Positions 8,049 through 18,023 of a stretch of DNA of 42,412 nt are shown piece after piece. Source of the DNA: Deltaproteobacteria bacterium (GTDB lineage Bacteria; Desulfobacterota; Desulfarculia; Adiutricales; Adiutricaceae); NCBI GenBank assembly GCA_031269825.1, contig JAISYP010000043.1, forward strand, positions 1 through 42,412, in the 5' to 3' direction. The number at the start of each line of letters is the position of its first letter. Positions within the stretch are counted from its first letter, which is position 1. A program made the translations under genes and the position numbers. Under the pieces are notes generated by a model that was not told the origin of the DNA, did not search any database, and worked only from the letters and a program-made list of their open reading frames with translations.

Positions 8049-9455
8049 ATGAAACTAAAACTTTATAACACCATGAGCCGTGATTTGACCGAAGTGGAGC
8101 CCATCAACCCTGGTCGGATCGGCCTTTACGCCTGCGGCCCCACGGTTTATGACCACGCTCACATTGGCCACGCCCGAGCGACGGTGGCTTTCGACGTGTT
8201 GAACCGTTACCTCCTCGCCCAGGGGTTAGAGGTGAACTATGTCCGTAACTTCACCGACGTCGACGATAAGATCCTCAAAAGAGCCCAGGAACTGAATCGG
8301 CCCTGGCTGGAACTGGCTGAGGAGCATATAGATAGTTTCAATCAGGACATGGGCGCCCTGGGTTGCCACCCCCCCACCCACGCGCCTCGGGCCACCGACT
8401 ACATCGCCCAGATGCTGGAAGACGTCCAACAATTAGTTGACCAGAATAACGCTTATGTGATCGAGGGGGATGTCTATTTTGACGTGGCCAGTTTACCTGA
8501 TTATGGCCAATTGTCTGGCCGGAAATTGTCCGAGCAAGAGGCCGGGGCTCGGGTGTCGGTAAATTCCCTAAAAAAAAATCCCGCTGATTTCGCGTTATGG
8601 AAAGCCGCTAGCCCGGAGGAGCCGTCTTGGCCCAGCCCTTGGGGGCCGGGGCGACCAGGTTGGCACACGGAATGCGCGGCCATGAGCTCTCGGTTGCTGG
8701 GGCCCTCGTTCGATATCCATGGGGGTGGTCAGGATCTGATCTTTCCCCACCATGAGAATGAGTTGGCCCAAGCCAAGGCTTTAGGCCGACCCATGGCCAA
8801 AATTTGGGCGCACAATGGCTTTATCAACGTTAATCACGAAAAAATGTCAAAGTCCCTAGGCAACGCCTTTAACGTCAAGGATGTTTTGAAGGTTTACCCG
8901 CCCGAGATTTTACGCTTTTTTCTAGTTTCCAAGCACTACAGAGGGCCTTTGGATTTTTCCGAAGAGGCTTTACTGGAGTCTTGGCGAGCCTTGGAGCGGA
9001 TATACCGCGCGTTGGCCACGCCGGTCGATTCGCTCCCCCCCCAAGCCAAAGAGCCATTGGAAGTTACCAAGTTCCGGGAGCGATTTTTCGCCGCCTTGGA
9101 CGACGATTTAAACACCTCCCAAGCCATCGGCGTGGCCTTTGATTTGGCCCGCTCCATTAATCGGTTGGCTCAGCGGGAGAGCGCTGAACTGTTAGTAAGC
9201 CATTATCGTCGGGCTCTTTTTGAGCTTGGGGAATTATTAAATCTGTGGCGAACCGAGCCAACGGCGTTTCTGGGTTTGAAAAAACCTGGCGTGGCTCAAG
9301 TGGATAAGGAAGCCATAGAGCGCCTCATTGAGGGGCGGGCTCAAGCTCGGGCTCGCGCGGATTGGGCCGAGGCCGACCGTTTGCGTCAAGAGTTAACCAA
9401 GCTCGGAGTCGTGGTTGAGGATCAGGCGGGCCGTACCACCTGGCGTTACGCCTAG
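8049..9455 (+). CDS. cysS: Cysteinyl-tRNA synthetase
   Basis: A 468-residue class I aminoacyl-tRNA synthetase that charges tRNA-Cys in the cytoplasm. Visible motifs are the zinc ligand Cys29 in YACGPTVYD, HIGH at 38-41, WHTECAAMS and GGQDLIFPHHENE (the other zinc ligands), and KMSKS at 265-269. A DALR-type helical domain follows. The frame extends upstream to a TTG at 8010, but the ATG at 8049 gives the usual N-terminus MKLKLYNTMSRDLTEVEPI; no strong ribosome site is visible for either. It is first in a plus-strand run with uvrB 25 bp downstream. Confidence 0.97.
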   Translation: MKLKLYNTMSRDLTEVEPINPGRIGLYACGPTVYDHAHIGHARATVAFDVLNRYLLAQGLEVNYVRNFTDVDDKILKRAQELNRPWLELAEEHIDSFNQDMGALGCHPPTHAPRATDYIAQMLEDVQQLVDQNNAYVIEGDVYFDVASLPDYGQLSGRKLSEQEAGARVSVNSLKKNPADFALWKAASPEEPSWPSPWGPGRPGWHTECAAMSSRLLGPSFDIHGGGQDLIFPHHENELAQAKALGRPMAKIWAHNGFINVNHEKMSKSLGNAFNVKDVLKVYPPEILRFFLVSKHYRGPLDFSEEALLESWRALERIYRALATPVDSLPPQAKEPLEVTKFRERFFAALDDDLNTSQAIGVAFDLARSINRLAQRESAELLVSHYRRALFELGELLNLWRTEPTAFLGLKKPGVAQVDKEAIERLIEGRAQARARADWAEADRLRQELTKLGVVVEDQAGRTTWRYA

Positions 9456-9478
9456 ATCACGTTGGCGTTACGTTTAGA
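9441..9478 (+). repeat. Short direct repeat across the cysS stop codon
   Basis: TGGCGTTACGCCTAGA (9441-9456, including the cysS stop) is repeated with two changes as TGGCGTTACGTTTAGA at 9463-9478, just before the uvrB ATG. The spacing is 22 bp. It looks like a small slippage duplication that left a second, unused in-frame-looking stop. Confidence 0.7.
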
Positions 9479-9480
9479 CT

Positions 9481-11484
9481 ATGATAAACCATAAAGAATT
9501 TGAGTTGGTCTCCGACTACCAACCGCGAGGCGATCAACCTCAAGCCATAAAGCTTTTGGTGGATAACCTGCGGGATGGGGTTAAAGATCAGGTTCTTTTG
9601 GGGGTGACCGGCTCGGGCAAGACTTTTACCATGGCCAACGTGGTGGCCCAGATTGGTCTGCCCACCTTGGTTTTGGCTCCGAACAAAACCCTCGCCGCCC
9701 AGCTGTATGGGGAGTTCAAAGGTTTTTTCCCGCGGAACGCGGTGGAATACTTTGTTAGCTACTATGACTATTTTCAGCCCGAGGCTTACCTCCCCAATTC
9801 GGACACTTTCATCGAGAAGGACAGCCAGATTAACGAGGCCATAGATCGTCTAAGGCACTCGGCCACGCGCGCTCTTTTGGACAGGTCAGATGTCATCATC
9901 GTGGCCTCGGTGTCCTGTATTTATGGTTTAGGCTCGCCGGAAGCTTACCAAGCTTTAACTTTGGATTTGGAAGTGGGCGTGGATCGGTCGCTACAAAGCG
10001 TGATGGCTCGGCTGGTCGAGATGCAGTATGAGAGGAATGACTACGATTTCCACCGTGGGACGTTTCGAACTCGGGGCGATGTTTTGGAGATCTTCCCAGC
10101 CTACGAGGAAGACGAGGCGATTCGGGTGGAGTATTTTGGGGACACGGTGGATAGCCTTAAGGTCGTGGATCCTCTTTTAGGGCAAGTCAAAAAATCTTTA
10201 CGCTCGATCTTGATCTATCCAGGCAGCCACTACGTCAGCGCCAAGGAAAACACCCAACGAGCCATGGAGTCCATTAGAGCTGAGTTGGCCACGCGTCTGG
10301 AAGATTTTCAGGCTAAGGGGCGTTTACTTGAGGCCCAGCGTTTAGAGCAGCGGACAAATTTTGATCTTGAGATGATGAAAGAATTGGGCTGGTGCCACGG
10401 TATTGAAAACTATTCCCGCCATTTGACCGGTCGCTCGCCCGGGGAGCCGCCGCCCACGCTTTTGGATTATTTTCCCCGACGTTTTTTGCTTATTGTGGAC
10501 GAGAGCCATATCGCCACCCCTCAGGTTAGGGCCATGTGGAAAGGCGATCGCGGCCGGAAGACCACGTTGGTGGAATACGGGTTTCGCCTGCCCTCGGCCT
10601 TGGACAACCGGCCGTTAACTTTTGACGAGTTTAACGAGCGGCTTGACCAGACTATTTACGTTTCCGCCACCCCGGCCGATTACGAGTTAGAGTTGTCGGG
10701 GGGGATTGTGGCCGAGCAGGTTATTCGCCCCACTGGCTTAGTCGACCCAGCCATGGAAGTCCGCTCGGCCAGCGGGCAAGTGGACGACATTTATAATGAA
10801 ATAGTCAAAAGAGCGGCTAAAAACGAAAGGGCTTTGATCACCACTCTCACCAAACGCCTGGCCGAGGATTTGGCGGAATACCTTTCGGAAAGAGGCGTCC
10901 GTTGTCGCTACCTCCACTCGGACATTAAAACTATGGCCCGGGTGGAACTATTGCGGGATTTGCGCTCCGGCGTTTTTGACGCTCTAATTGGCATAAATTT
11001 ATTAAGAGAAGGCTTGGATCTGCCGGAAGTGTCTTTGGTGGCCATTTTAGACGCGGACAAAGAAGGTTTTTTGCGTTCCACTCGCTCGCTCATCCAAACT
11101 TGTGGCCGAGCGGCCCGGAATGTTTTTGGCCAAGTTATTCTTTACGCGGACAAGATCACTAATTCCATGCGCCAGGCGATGACCGAAACCCAAAGACGCC
11201 GGGAAAAGCAACTGGAATACAACCGCGTTAACCACATTACGCCGACGACGGTCTTAAAAAACTTAGAAGGCTTAGCCGGGATCATCGCTGAGGCGGATTA
11301 CGTGGCCACGCCCAAAAAGACGGCAAACGCGGAACTAGCTCCCCCGCCCGAAGAGATCCCCATCATGGTCAACAGTCTCCGAAAAGAAATGAAAAAAGCG
11401 GCGGAAAAGTTGGATTTTGAGAACGCCGCGCGGATCCGGGATCAAATTCGGCGGTTGGACGCCCAGGCTTTGTCCCTGGGTTAA
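9481..11484 (+). CDS. uvrB: UvrABC excision nuclease subunit B
   Basis: A 667-residue protein, full length for UvrB. It verifies DNA damage with UvrA and recruits UvrC in nucleotide excision repair. Seen: Walker A GVTGSGKT at 41-48; the beta-hairpin region [26 protein letters not shown] helicase motif [10 protein letters not shown]; the RPTGLVDP loop; [11 protein letters not shown] and QTCGRAARN (motifs V and VI); and a C-terminal UVR motif ([20 protein letters not shown]) that contacts UvrC. The ATG follows cysS by 25 bp. recJ follows closely, so repair functions are grouped. Confidence 0.98.
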   Translation: MINHKEFELVSDYQPRGDQPQAIKLLVDNLRDGVKDQVLLGVTGSGKTFTMANVVAQIGLPTLVLAPNKTLAAQLYGEFKGFFPRNAVEYFVSYYDYFQPEAYLPNSDTFIEKDSQINEAIDRLRHSATRALLDRSDVIIVASVSCIYGLGSPEAYQALTLDLEVGVDRSLQSVMARLVEMQYERNDYDFHRGTFRTRGDVLEIFPAYEEDEAIRVEYFGDTVDSLKVVDPLLGQVKKSLRSILIYPGSHYVSAKENTQRAMESIRAELATRLEDFQAKGRLLEAQRLEQRTNFDLEMMKELGWCHGIENYSRHLTGRSPGEPPPTLLDYFPRRFLLIVDESHIATPQVRAMWKGDRGRKTTLVEYGFRLPSALDNRPLTFDEFNERLDQTIYVSATPADYELELSGGIVAEQVIRPTGLVDPAMEVRSASGQVDDIYNEIVKRAAKNERALITTLTKRLAEDLAEYLSERGVRCRYLHSDIKTMARVELLRDLRSGVFDALIGINLLREGLDLPEVSLVAILDADKEGFLRSTRSLIQTCGRAARNVFGQVILYADKITNSMRQAMTETQRRREKQLEYNRVNHITPTTVLKNLEGLAGIIAEADYVATPKKTANAELAPPPEEIPIMVNSLRKEMKKAAEKLDFENAARIRDQIRRLDAQALSLG

Positions 11485-11516
11485 GCGCGGCCAGGAGGGC
11501 GAAGGATAATGGCAAG

Positions 11517-13217
11517 GTGAACTGGAAATACCGGCCCATTGACCCGGTTTTAGCCCGCTCCTTGGCCCAGGGGTTGGGCCAACCTTATAAGTGTGGGGAG
11601 TTTTTGACCGCGCGGGGTTTTGGCTTAGTCTCCGAGGTGCGCGAGTTTGTGACCGGGGATCTGAAGAATTTGCCCGCCCCGGAAACCATGCCTGGTTTAA
11701 ACGCGGCGGTGGCCCTTCTTTTAGAAGCTCGAAAAGAAAATCGCCTGATCGCCATCGCTGGGGATTACGACGTGGATGGCTTAACCTCCACGGCTTTGTT
11801 GCGCCGGGTATTGACGGATTTTGGTTATCAGGTTATCACCCGCGTGCCTAACCGATTGTCGGAAGGTTATGGTTTATCGACCCTAGCGGTGTCGGAGTTG
11901 ATCGCCCAGGGGGCGGGGTTACTGGTGACCGTCGATTGCGGGGTCTCGGATTGGGCGGCGATTGATTTGGCGGCTCAAAAAGGCCTGCCGGTGGTGGTGA
12001 CCGATCATCATCAATTGCCGCCGAAGTTACCCAAAGCTAAGGCGATCATTAATCCCCATTTGGGCGGGGGGTGGGAGAAAAATCCCTTGGCGGGCGTGGG
12101 CGTGGCCTTTATGTTGGCTTGGGGTTTGACCAAGGCTTTGAAAAAAGAGGGCCTGACCTTAAGCGTTCCTTTGGTGGAGAATTTAGCTTTAGTGGCTTTG
12201 GGCACCATCGCGGATCTGGTTCCGTTAAAAGGGGTCAACCGGATCTTGGCCCGTCAAGGTTTAAATTTTTTGGCTCAGATCGCCTGGCCGGGGTTAGCGG
12301 CGCTCAGAAAAAGGGCCTTAAAAAACAATGGGGAATTTGTCTCGACCCGGGATGTGGGCTTTAAGCTGGCTCCTCGGCTCAACGCCGCTGGTCGTCTGGG
12401 CCAGGCCGAGATCGCTCTAGAACTATTGTTGGCCACGGATCATACCCAAGCCGAGGCCTTGGCCGATAAATTAGAGGTCATGAACAAAACCCGTTTGCGT
12501 GACCAGATGGCTCTGTTGGAGCAAGCTCTGGAGACGCTGGCTGACCAGGAGTTGGAGTCGGGGGGCGGGCGAGTCGTGGCTTTGGCCGGGGATGGTTGGC
12601 CCCGGGGCTTGTTGGGGTTGGCCGCCACGCGGGTGGCGGAGATAACCAACCGGCCAACCATCATCTTTAGTTTGGAAGGGGATCTCGCCATCGGTAGTGG
12701 CCGTAGCGTGCCGGGGTTTAACCTTTTTATGGCCCTAGAGCCGTTGCGCGATTTATGTCTATCCATGGGGGGGCACGCCCAGGCGGCGGGCCTAAAATTA
12801 GTTAAACAGGCTCTACCGCGGTTTCGGGAAGCCTTAGAGGAATCGGCTAGCCTCCAGCCGCCACCGGAGCCTGAGCCCCTATTGGAGGTGGATCTGGTGG
12901 TGGATTTACCGGATTTAGCTCTAATTGGGCCAATTTTGGTTAAATTGGCCCCATTTGGCCCTAGTCATCCCGCCCCAGTGGCGGTCATCAAAAACGCTCA
13001 CGTTTTAGAGGCCGCGCCCACCAAAACCGGGGGCGATCAACATATAATGGTGCGTTTGTTTGATGGCTCCTCGCGGGTTAATTTGGTCGGTTTTGGATTG
13101 GCGCCTAGATTGCATGAGATAGGATCGCGTTTGGATGTGGCGGTCTTGTTGGAGACGGAAAGGTTTGGACGAATGGAGCCCAACTGGCGGTTGTTGGACT
13201 TTAAGAGTCCGGCCTGA
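11517..13217 (+). CDS. recJ: Single-stranded-DNA-specific 5'-3' exonuclease RecJ
   Basis: A 566-residue DHH-family exonuclease acting in RecFOR repair and mismatch repair. The manganese-binding motifs are all present: DYDVDG at 83-88, VDCGVSDW near 139, TDHH at 162-165, and the DHHA1 glycine motif GGHAQAAG near 418, with an OB-fold-like C-terminus. The start is GTG at 11517, because the nearby ATG runs into a stop after three codons; GAAGGA lies 9 nt upstream. It is 32 bp below uvrB in the same direction. Confidence 0.96.
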   Translation: MNWKYRPIDPVLARSLAQGLGQPYKCGEFLTARGFGLVSEVREFVTGDLKNLPAPETMPGLNAAVALLLEARKENRLIAIAGDYDVDGLTSTALLRRVLTDFGYQVITRVPNRLSEGYGLSTLAVSELIAQGAGLLVTVDCGVSDWAAIDLAAQKGLPVVVTDHHQLPPKLPKAKAIINPHLGGGWEKNPLAGVGVAFMLAWGLTKALKKEGLTLSVPLVENLALVALGTIADLVPLKGVNRILARQGLNFLAQIAWPGLAALRKRALKNNGEFVSTRDVGFKLAPRLNAAGRLGQAEIALELLLATDHTQAEALADKLEVMNKTRLRDQMALLEQALETLADQELESGGGRVVALAGDGWPRGLLGLAATRVAEITNRPTIIFSLEGDLAIGSGRSVPGFNLFMALEPLRDLCLSMGGHAQAAGLKLVKQALPRFREALEESASLQPPPEPEPLLEVDLVVDLPDLALIGPILVKLAPFGPSHPAPVAVIKNAHVLEAAPTKTGGDQHIMVRLFDGSSRVNLVGFGLAPRLHEIGSRLDVAVLLETERFGRMEPNWRLLDFKSPA

Positions 13218-13421
13218 TGAGGATCATGGATAATTTAGAAGAATAATTGTTAAATAAGGGCAAAAAAAATAGTAAATCATTAAGACGTGATAATATATAG
13301 TTTTTTTTCTTTTATGGTCTTTTTGGTTCAATTTCTTTTCGGTTTAATATTTTTTTTTGGCTTTTTTAGCGTTTTCATTCGCTAAGCTCAAACTTCAGGC
13401 GATACAATTTAAGGAAAAATC

Positions 13422-14837
13422 ATGAGTGACAGCCCACCCTCTGAACCTTTAGCCCCGCCCACGGATCCGGCGGCCCAACTCGATTTGGCCGAGGCCCAAC
13501 TTAAGTCCATCCTGGCCAAGGAGCCGGATAACTTGGTGGTTCTGAACCAATGGGGAATTATGGGGGTACGCCGCAAGAACTTCGCCCAGGCGATCCAGGC
13601 TTTCGCCCGGGTGGTGGAGCTGGAGCCGAGCAACCATCTGGTGCGCAAAAATCTGGTTTTGGCCCTGTTATCTAGCGATCAACCAGGCGTGGCCATTAAG
13701 CATTTAGAAATTCTCCTGTCGGCCAATCAAAATGATTTCCAGTTGTGGGCGTTGTTGTCGCAGGGCCAAAAAGCGCTGGGCGATTTATCGGCCGCCCAGG
13801 AAAGCGCCATCAAATCGTTAACGATTAACCCCAATCAACCTGGGTTAAAAGCTTGGGTTGATTCCTTGGCTCCCAAACCCAGGCCTCGACCCACGCCCCC
13901 ACCGCCCCCCACCCCGTCGGCCCACAAACCGAAGGTTAATCTATTGTCCTTTTTATGCTCCCAAGGGCAAGATGAGGAGATCGATCTTTTGGGGGAACGC
14001 TTGGATCGGGCCATTACGGTCAAAAAGATTTTAAGCTTAGGCGAGGAACCATATCTAGCCGCCCTAAGCGGGCGCGGGGCCATTTGGGTGGAAGGGCTTA
14101 GCCCTCGGTCGGCCAATTGGTTGAGCCGTTTGACTCCCAGTTCCCGGCCAGTTATTTTAAGGATTGGGCCGGCTGATTTAGCCTTGGAGTCGTCGGTTTT
14201 CAATTTAGGGGCCGTGAGCGTCGTTTTCGCGGAGACCAAAGCCATCATGGAAGTCTTTTTGGCGCGAGGGGCCAAACTGAAAGAGGGAGCCAAACTTTTG
14301 GTCGCGCCGCGGGTGGCTCCCTTGGAGCGGATTACGCCGAAAGCTCTGACGGACAATCCCCCGCTGAGTTTGGCTTATTTGGGCTCGTGGGAAGAACCGG
14401 GCTTGGTTTTGGAGGCCCTCCTTTTAGCTCGCCGTAAGGACAACCGGGCCACGCTCTGGGCCTTAGAGCGGCCGAAAAACACTAGCGTCGCCCGTTTCGT
14501 GGATCAGAATCTGGCCAAGAACGGACTGGCTGGGGCGGCTTTATTCGCCACCCCGTCTTTGTCGCGGTCAGAGTTTTACGCTGGTCGCACCCATTTATTA
14601 ACGACTTGGACCATGGCCGGTGGCTCGGAAGCCTGGAAAGCTCTGGCTCATGGCTTAATGCCGGTGGTTCGCGATGGCCTCGGGGCGGGGGAACTGTTTC
14701 CAGCCGATCGCCTGTGGGCCAATTTAGCCGATTTAGAGCGCTTGTTAGAAGGGTTGGATAATGAGGCGTCGGTGGCCTGGGCCCAGAAAATAGGCTCCGT
14801 GGAACCATTGGTCGATCGGGTTTTGGGGGTTTTGTGA
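13422..14837 (+). CDS. TPR protein with GT-B glycosyltransferase-like C-terminal region
   Basis: A 471-residue protein with no signal peptide. Residues about 15-145 are tetratricopeptide-like repeats (LKSILAKEPDNLVVLNQWGI, FARVVELEPSNHLVRKNLVL, SLTINPNQPGLKAW). A proline-rich linker (KPRPRPTPPPPPTPSAHKP) leads to a C-terminal half with the look of a GT4-type GT-B domain: SLAYLGSWEEPG, then GGSEAWKALAHGLMPVVRDG, resembling the E-x7-E region and the 'A-GLPVV' signature. TPR-glycosyltransferase fusions often modify proteins or surface glycans; no substrate can be named. A ribosome site AAGGA precedes the ATG. A small stem TTAGCG/CGCTAA (13366-13385) lies in the 204-bp gap after recJ. The helicase gene follows by 64 bp. 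Confidence 0.65.
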   Translation: MSDSPPSEPLAPPTDPAAQLDLAEAQLKSILAKEPDNLVVLNQWGIMGVRRKNFAQAIQAFARVVELEPSNHLVRKNLVLALLSSDQPGVAIKHLEILLSANQNDFQLWALLSQGQKALGDLSAAQESAIKSLTINPNQPGLKAWVDSLAPKPRPRPTPPPPPTPSAHKPKVNLLSFLCSQGQDEEIDLLGERLDRAITVKKILSLGEEPYLAALSGRGAIWVEGLSPRSANWLSRLTPSSRPVILRIGPADLALESSVFNLGAVSVVFAETKAIMEVFLARGAKLKEGAKLLVAPRVAPLERITPKALTDNPPLSLAYLGSWEEPGLVLEALLLARRKDNRATLWALERPKNTSVARFVDQNLAKNGLAGAALFATPSLSRSEFYAGRTHLLTTWTMAGGSEAWKALAHGLMPVVRDGLGAGELFPADRLWANLADLERLLEGLDNEASVAWAQKIGSVEPLVDRVLGVL

Positions 14838-14901
14838 GCGCTCGCTTTTTGGGTTAAGGTACGACTATTTTCCAGAACCGCTATTGGGGGCGAGTAAACC
14901 A

Positions 14902-17598
14902 ATGTCTGAATTAAGTCAAGCCGATATCATCATCATGTTGGGCCGAGAAGCCAAGGGGATTTTGGAAGTCTGTGACCGGATTTTCGAGGCCTCGCGTAAT
15001 TTTTTAGGCTCGACGGAGGTGATCGAATTTGGGGCTCGGCGGTTGGAGAGCGCTCAATTTCGAGAATCGGACGCCTATAAGGCCTTACGTTGCGCGCGCG
15101 CCCCGATCGTCGCTCGCGTCGGGGCCAAGGACGGGGCCAATCGGACGCGCGTTTTTTATATCTGCCCCTGCGAGCCCCCGCCAGGCTGTCGTCGCTCCTT
15201 GTTGGTCAACGTTTTTACCCCTTTTGGTCGGATTTTGGCGACTAGCCCGGGCGATGTTTTCCAGACGCCCGAGGGCGAGCGTCTGGCCATCACGGACAAG
15301 ACCACCATGGTCATCGCTGATTACGCTCGCCAACAGGATGTGTTTGGCGCTTATTTTGAATATCTAGGTCATTACAAAACGCGTCTGAAATCCTTACGGG
15401 ATATCGTGGCTCGACTATCCGAGCCGCGTTATAGCTTAAGGAGCCCAGTTGAGGATTCTTCTAGCCCAGTGGGGCAGACGCGCCTGATTCTTGAGGGGGA
15501 CAACGATGACGAGGTGGAAGTGGAGGTGGCGGTTGAGGAAGAATCCGAAATCATCTCCACTGTCCCGGTTTCGCGCTTAGCCGATCAGGGTTTGCGGTTG
15601 GTGGAGTCGTCGCTTCTGGATCCGGCCCAAGATAATATCTGTCGCCAACCCCTGGGCGCGAGAATTTTGCTCGTTGGGCCGGCTGGCGTGGGCAAGACCA
15701 TGACCATGATCCGGGGCCTAGATTTTAAGATCACGCGCGATTGTTTAGCTGGCGAGGAAGAGGCTATCGTGGAGCGGCTCGAGGCGGGTGGTTACCTGCC
15801 CCACGCCATTAGCTGGCAAATGTTTACCCCCACGCGAACCATTAAGCGCTACGTGAAAAGCGCGTTCCAGAACTTTTTCATTCCTGGCTACCAAGATAAT
15901 ATCGCCTCCTGGGCCGAGTACCGAAAAAAATTGGCCCGCGAGCTTTTTGGCGTTCTTCACACTCCTAAGGGCGGCAAATTGATCTTGTCGTCGAACCTTA
16001 ACTATTTGACCAACCAGGCTCGGACGCGCGTGGAGCGCTGGTTTGAGGACTTTAACCATTACCATTGGCAATTTTTTATCAATAAGCTCAAAGGGGACGT
16101 GGCTCGTTTGGCCGCTTCCTCGGATCATAATTTGTCGGCTTTAGGGGTTCGTTCCCGGGAAGCCATTGAGCGGTGTCAAACCGGGGCTTTGGCTCGGCTC
16201 TATCTGTCGCTAGAGCCGAGGGTGCCTACCATTTCCGGTTATGACGCCAGTCTTTCCAAGGCGGTTTTGGAAGCCACTAGCCAAATCATCAAAACCTTGG
16301 GCGAGCGGGATCCCAATTTTTTAAGCGACATGACCGATTTTTACGAGTCCTGGCCTAATAAAGGCGCGCCCCAAGAGCCCGAGCCCGAGCCCGGATCTGA
16401 GGTCTCCTATCAGGCCGCTTACGCTTTTTTATCCAAGGTTCTGCGAGAAAAGTCCCGAGCCGTGGCCTTAGATCAGGCTTACCAGGTTGATGAGTTTCGG
16501 AGTCAATTTTGGGCGTTATTGGCGGGCCGGGTGGATGAGGCCTCTTTAGCCCCCTTAGGCCACAACTGCTTACTGTTGACCTCGCTACGGAAACTTAACT
16601 GTTCCAGCCCTAGTTTTGTTGGTGATTATTTTGAGACTTTAGTGGAAAGTTATTTGGCTTACCGTGAGACTGGGCCAGAATGGTATGTTAAACCTGGGAT
16701 CAACAATCTATACATTAATGATTTGGAACTGGACATTATCCTTTTGGCTATTTTAGAGGCTAGCTCAGCCTTATTATGGCAGGATTACCTAAAACCTGGT
16801 CGGTTACCCTTAGGCCCGGTTCTGGCGGCCCATAAAAAGGAACTCCGTAACCTGATCTTGGTGGATGAGGCTTCTGATTTTTCGCCAGTGGCGTTAAAAT
16901 GTATGATAAACCTAACCGTCCCCTCCAGTGGCTCGTTTTTCGCCACCGCGGATTTTAACCAGCGCTTCACGCCCTGGGGGGCTAAATCCATGGCTGATTT
17001 TGAATGGGCGGTTCCGGGGTTGGTGGAATTTCCTTTGACCCTGAATTATCGGCCGAGCGAGCCTTTGGGAGCGTTGGCCGAGGCGGTGGCGGTTAAACCC
17101 GGTCAACGTTACGCCGCCAAGACCGAGTTCGCGAGCGCGGCGACTTTTCGGCCAGTTTTATTGACCAACGCGGAGACTTTGGAGGACACCGTGGCCTGGA
17201 TCGCTAACCGGATCCGGGAGATCATTCTTAAGGTGGGCCAAACTCCCTCCATCGCCGTGTTTTTAAACTCAGAAACCGAACTGGGAAATTTGGCCCAGGC
17301 TTTAACTGGGGCTTTGGCCGCGGAGAGGCTAAAGGCCGTGGTCTTCCGGGAATCAGAAACGCCCCAAAAGGATAGCTCTTTGCGGGTTTTTAACCTTAAG
17401 CATATCAAAGGACTGGAATTTGAGGCGGTGTTTTTGTTGGATCTGGATAAACTGGCTCAAAGTATACCGGATCTTTACCGCCAATATCTGTACGCGGCCA
17501 TCACCCGCGCGGCCACTTTTTTTGGGGTCACTTGCCAGACGGGTCTACCCTCCGCTTTGGAGCGTCTGGCTCCGATGTTTGGCGCGGATTGGGCTTAA
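14902..17598 (+). CDS. SF1 (UvrD/Rep/HelD-like) helicase with GreA/GreB-like N-terminal domain
   Basis: An 898-residue protein from the ATG at 14902 (GGGGGCGAG is the ribosome site; an upstream TTG at 14884 is unlikely). Helicase motifs: Walker A GPAGVGKT near 259, Walker B VDEASDF near 655 in place of DEAQD, FATADFNQRFTPW (motif III), LTLNYRPSEPL (IV), NLKHIKGLEFEAVFLLD (V) near 832, and YAAITRA (VI) near 864. Residues about 65-130 resemble the C-terminal FKBP-like domain of GreA/GreB: RTRVFYICP, then LLVNVFTPFGRILATSPGDV and QTPEGERLAI, like the transcript factor's SPxGRALLGKxxGDEV...TPGG. An acidic stretch near 195-215 (EGDNDDEVEVEVAVEEESE) separates it from the motor. HelD-type helicases act on RNA polymerase, so a transcription-linked role is plausible. 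The SF1 motor is certain; the Gre-like call is by eye. Confidence 0.8.
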   Translation: MSELSQADIIIMLGREAKGILEVCDRIFEASRNFLGSTEVIEFGARRLESAQFRESDAYKALRCARAPIVARVGAKDGANRTRVFYICPCEPPPGCRRSLLVNVFTPFGRILATSPGDVFQTPEGERLAITDKTTMVIADYARQQDVFGAYFEYLGHYKTRLKSLRDIVARLSEPRYSLRSPVEDSSSPVGQTRLILEGDNDDEVEVEVAVEEESEIISTVPVSRLADQGLRLVESSLLDPAQDNICRQPLGARILLVGPAGVGKTMTMIRGLDFKITRDCLAGEEEAIVERLEAGGYLPHAISWQMFTPTRTIKRYVKSAFQNFFIPGYQDNIASWAEYRKKLARELFGVLHTPKGGKLILSSNLNYLTNQARTRVERWFEDFNHYHWQFFINKLKGDVARLAASSDHNLSALGVRSREAIERCQTGALARLYLSLEPRVPTISGYDASLSKAVLEATSQIIKTLGERDPNFLSDMTDFYESWPNKGAPQEPEPEPGSEVSYQAAYAFLSKVLREKSRAVALDQAYQVDEFRSQFWALLAGRVDEASLAPLGHNCLLLTSLRKLNCSSPSFVGDYFETLVESYLAYRETGPEWYVKPGINNLYINDLELDIILLAILEASSALLWQDYLKPGRLPLGPVLAAHKKELRNLILVDEASDFSPVALKCMINLTVPSSGSFFATADFNQRFTPWGAKSMADFEWAVPGLVEFPLTLNYRPSEPLGALAEAVAVKPGQRYAAKTEFASAATFRPVLLTNAETLEDTVAWIANRIREIILKVGQTPSIAVFLNSETELGNLAQALTGALAAERLKAVVFRESETPQKDSSLRVFNLKHIKGLEFEAVFLLDLDKLAQSIPDLYRQYLYAAITRAATFFGVTCQTGLPSALERLAPMFGADWA

Positions 17599-17634
17599 CG
17601 GGGATTCGACGATTTTAACGGTTTAAGCGGGTTT

Positions 17635-17750
17635 TATAGCTTTTGGGGAAAAGCCTAAGATTTAGGGAAATCGTTAATTAAAAGAGTATTAATTTCAGTG
17701 GCTTATCAATTAGGATTCTTCAATTACGGACTTTTCGCGAGGATTATCAG
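17635..17750 (+). repeat. Dispersed intergenic repeat, copy A
   Basis: The core 17654-17749 matches copy C (minus strand 843-749) at about 80% and copy B (34118-34216) more loosely. Similarity to copy B extends upstream to TATAGCTTTT at 17635. It begins 37 bp after the helicase stop and lies in the same direction as that gene. An open frame through it (GTG at 17698) has no ribosome site and no coding character. Confidence 0.8.
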
Positions 17751-17945
17751 GTTTTTTCCAGGCCCGGTAATTTTCCAAGGAAAGGAATTGTCATCAAGGC
17801 GTGACTATAAGGATAGGCCAAGTCGCGAGGGGAAAGTGGGCGAAAAACAGGGGTGGACAGATAAAGCGAGGGATAGAAATAGAAAGATAGAAATAAAAGA
17901 AGACAGAGAAATGGAATTGATGGTGGCTAATTTAGACTTTGGCCA

Positions 17946-17973
17946 CGTCGGCCCACCGCTAGGTGGGCCGACG
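17946..17973. other. Strong 12-bp perfect hairpin
   Basis: CGTCGGCCCACC (17946-17957) and GGTGGGCCGACG (17962-17973) pair perfectly around a GCTA loop. No U-run follows on either strand, so it is not a standard intrinsic terminator. It lies between convergent genes, helicase on plus and the 142-residue protein on minus, and could block read-through or protect RNA ends. Confidence 0.7.
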
Positions 17974-18023
17974 ACTGAATCGCGTAAAAGCGCGGTTAGA
18001 AGGCCAATTTTTGGTTAGAACGG

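Noticed and set aside
17698-18018. 106-codon plus-strand frame
   Set aside because: It begins inside dispersed-repeat copy A at a GTG with no ribosome site, runs through the hairpin at 17946, and has spacer-like composition.
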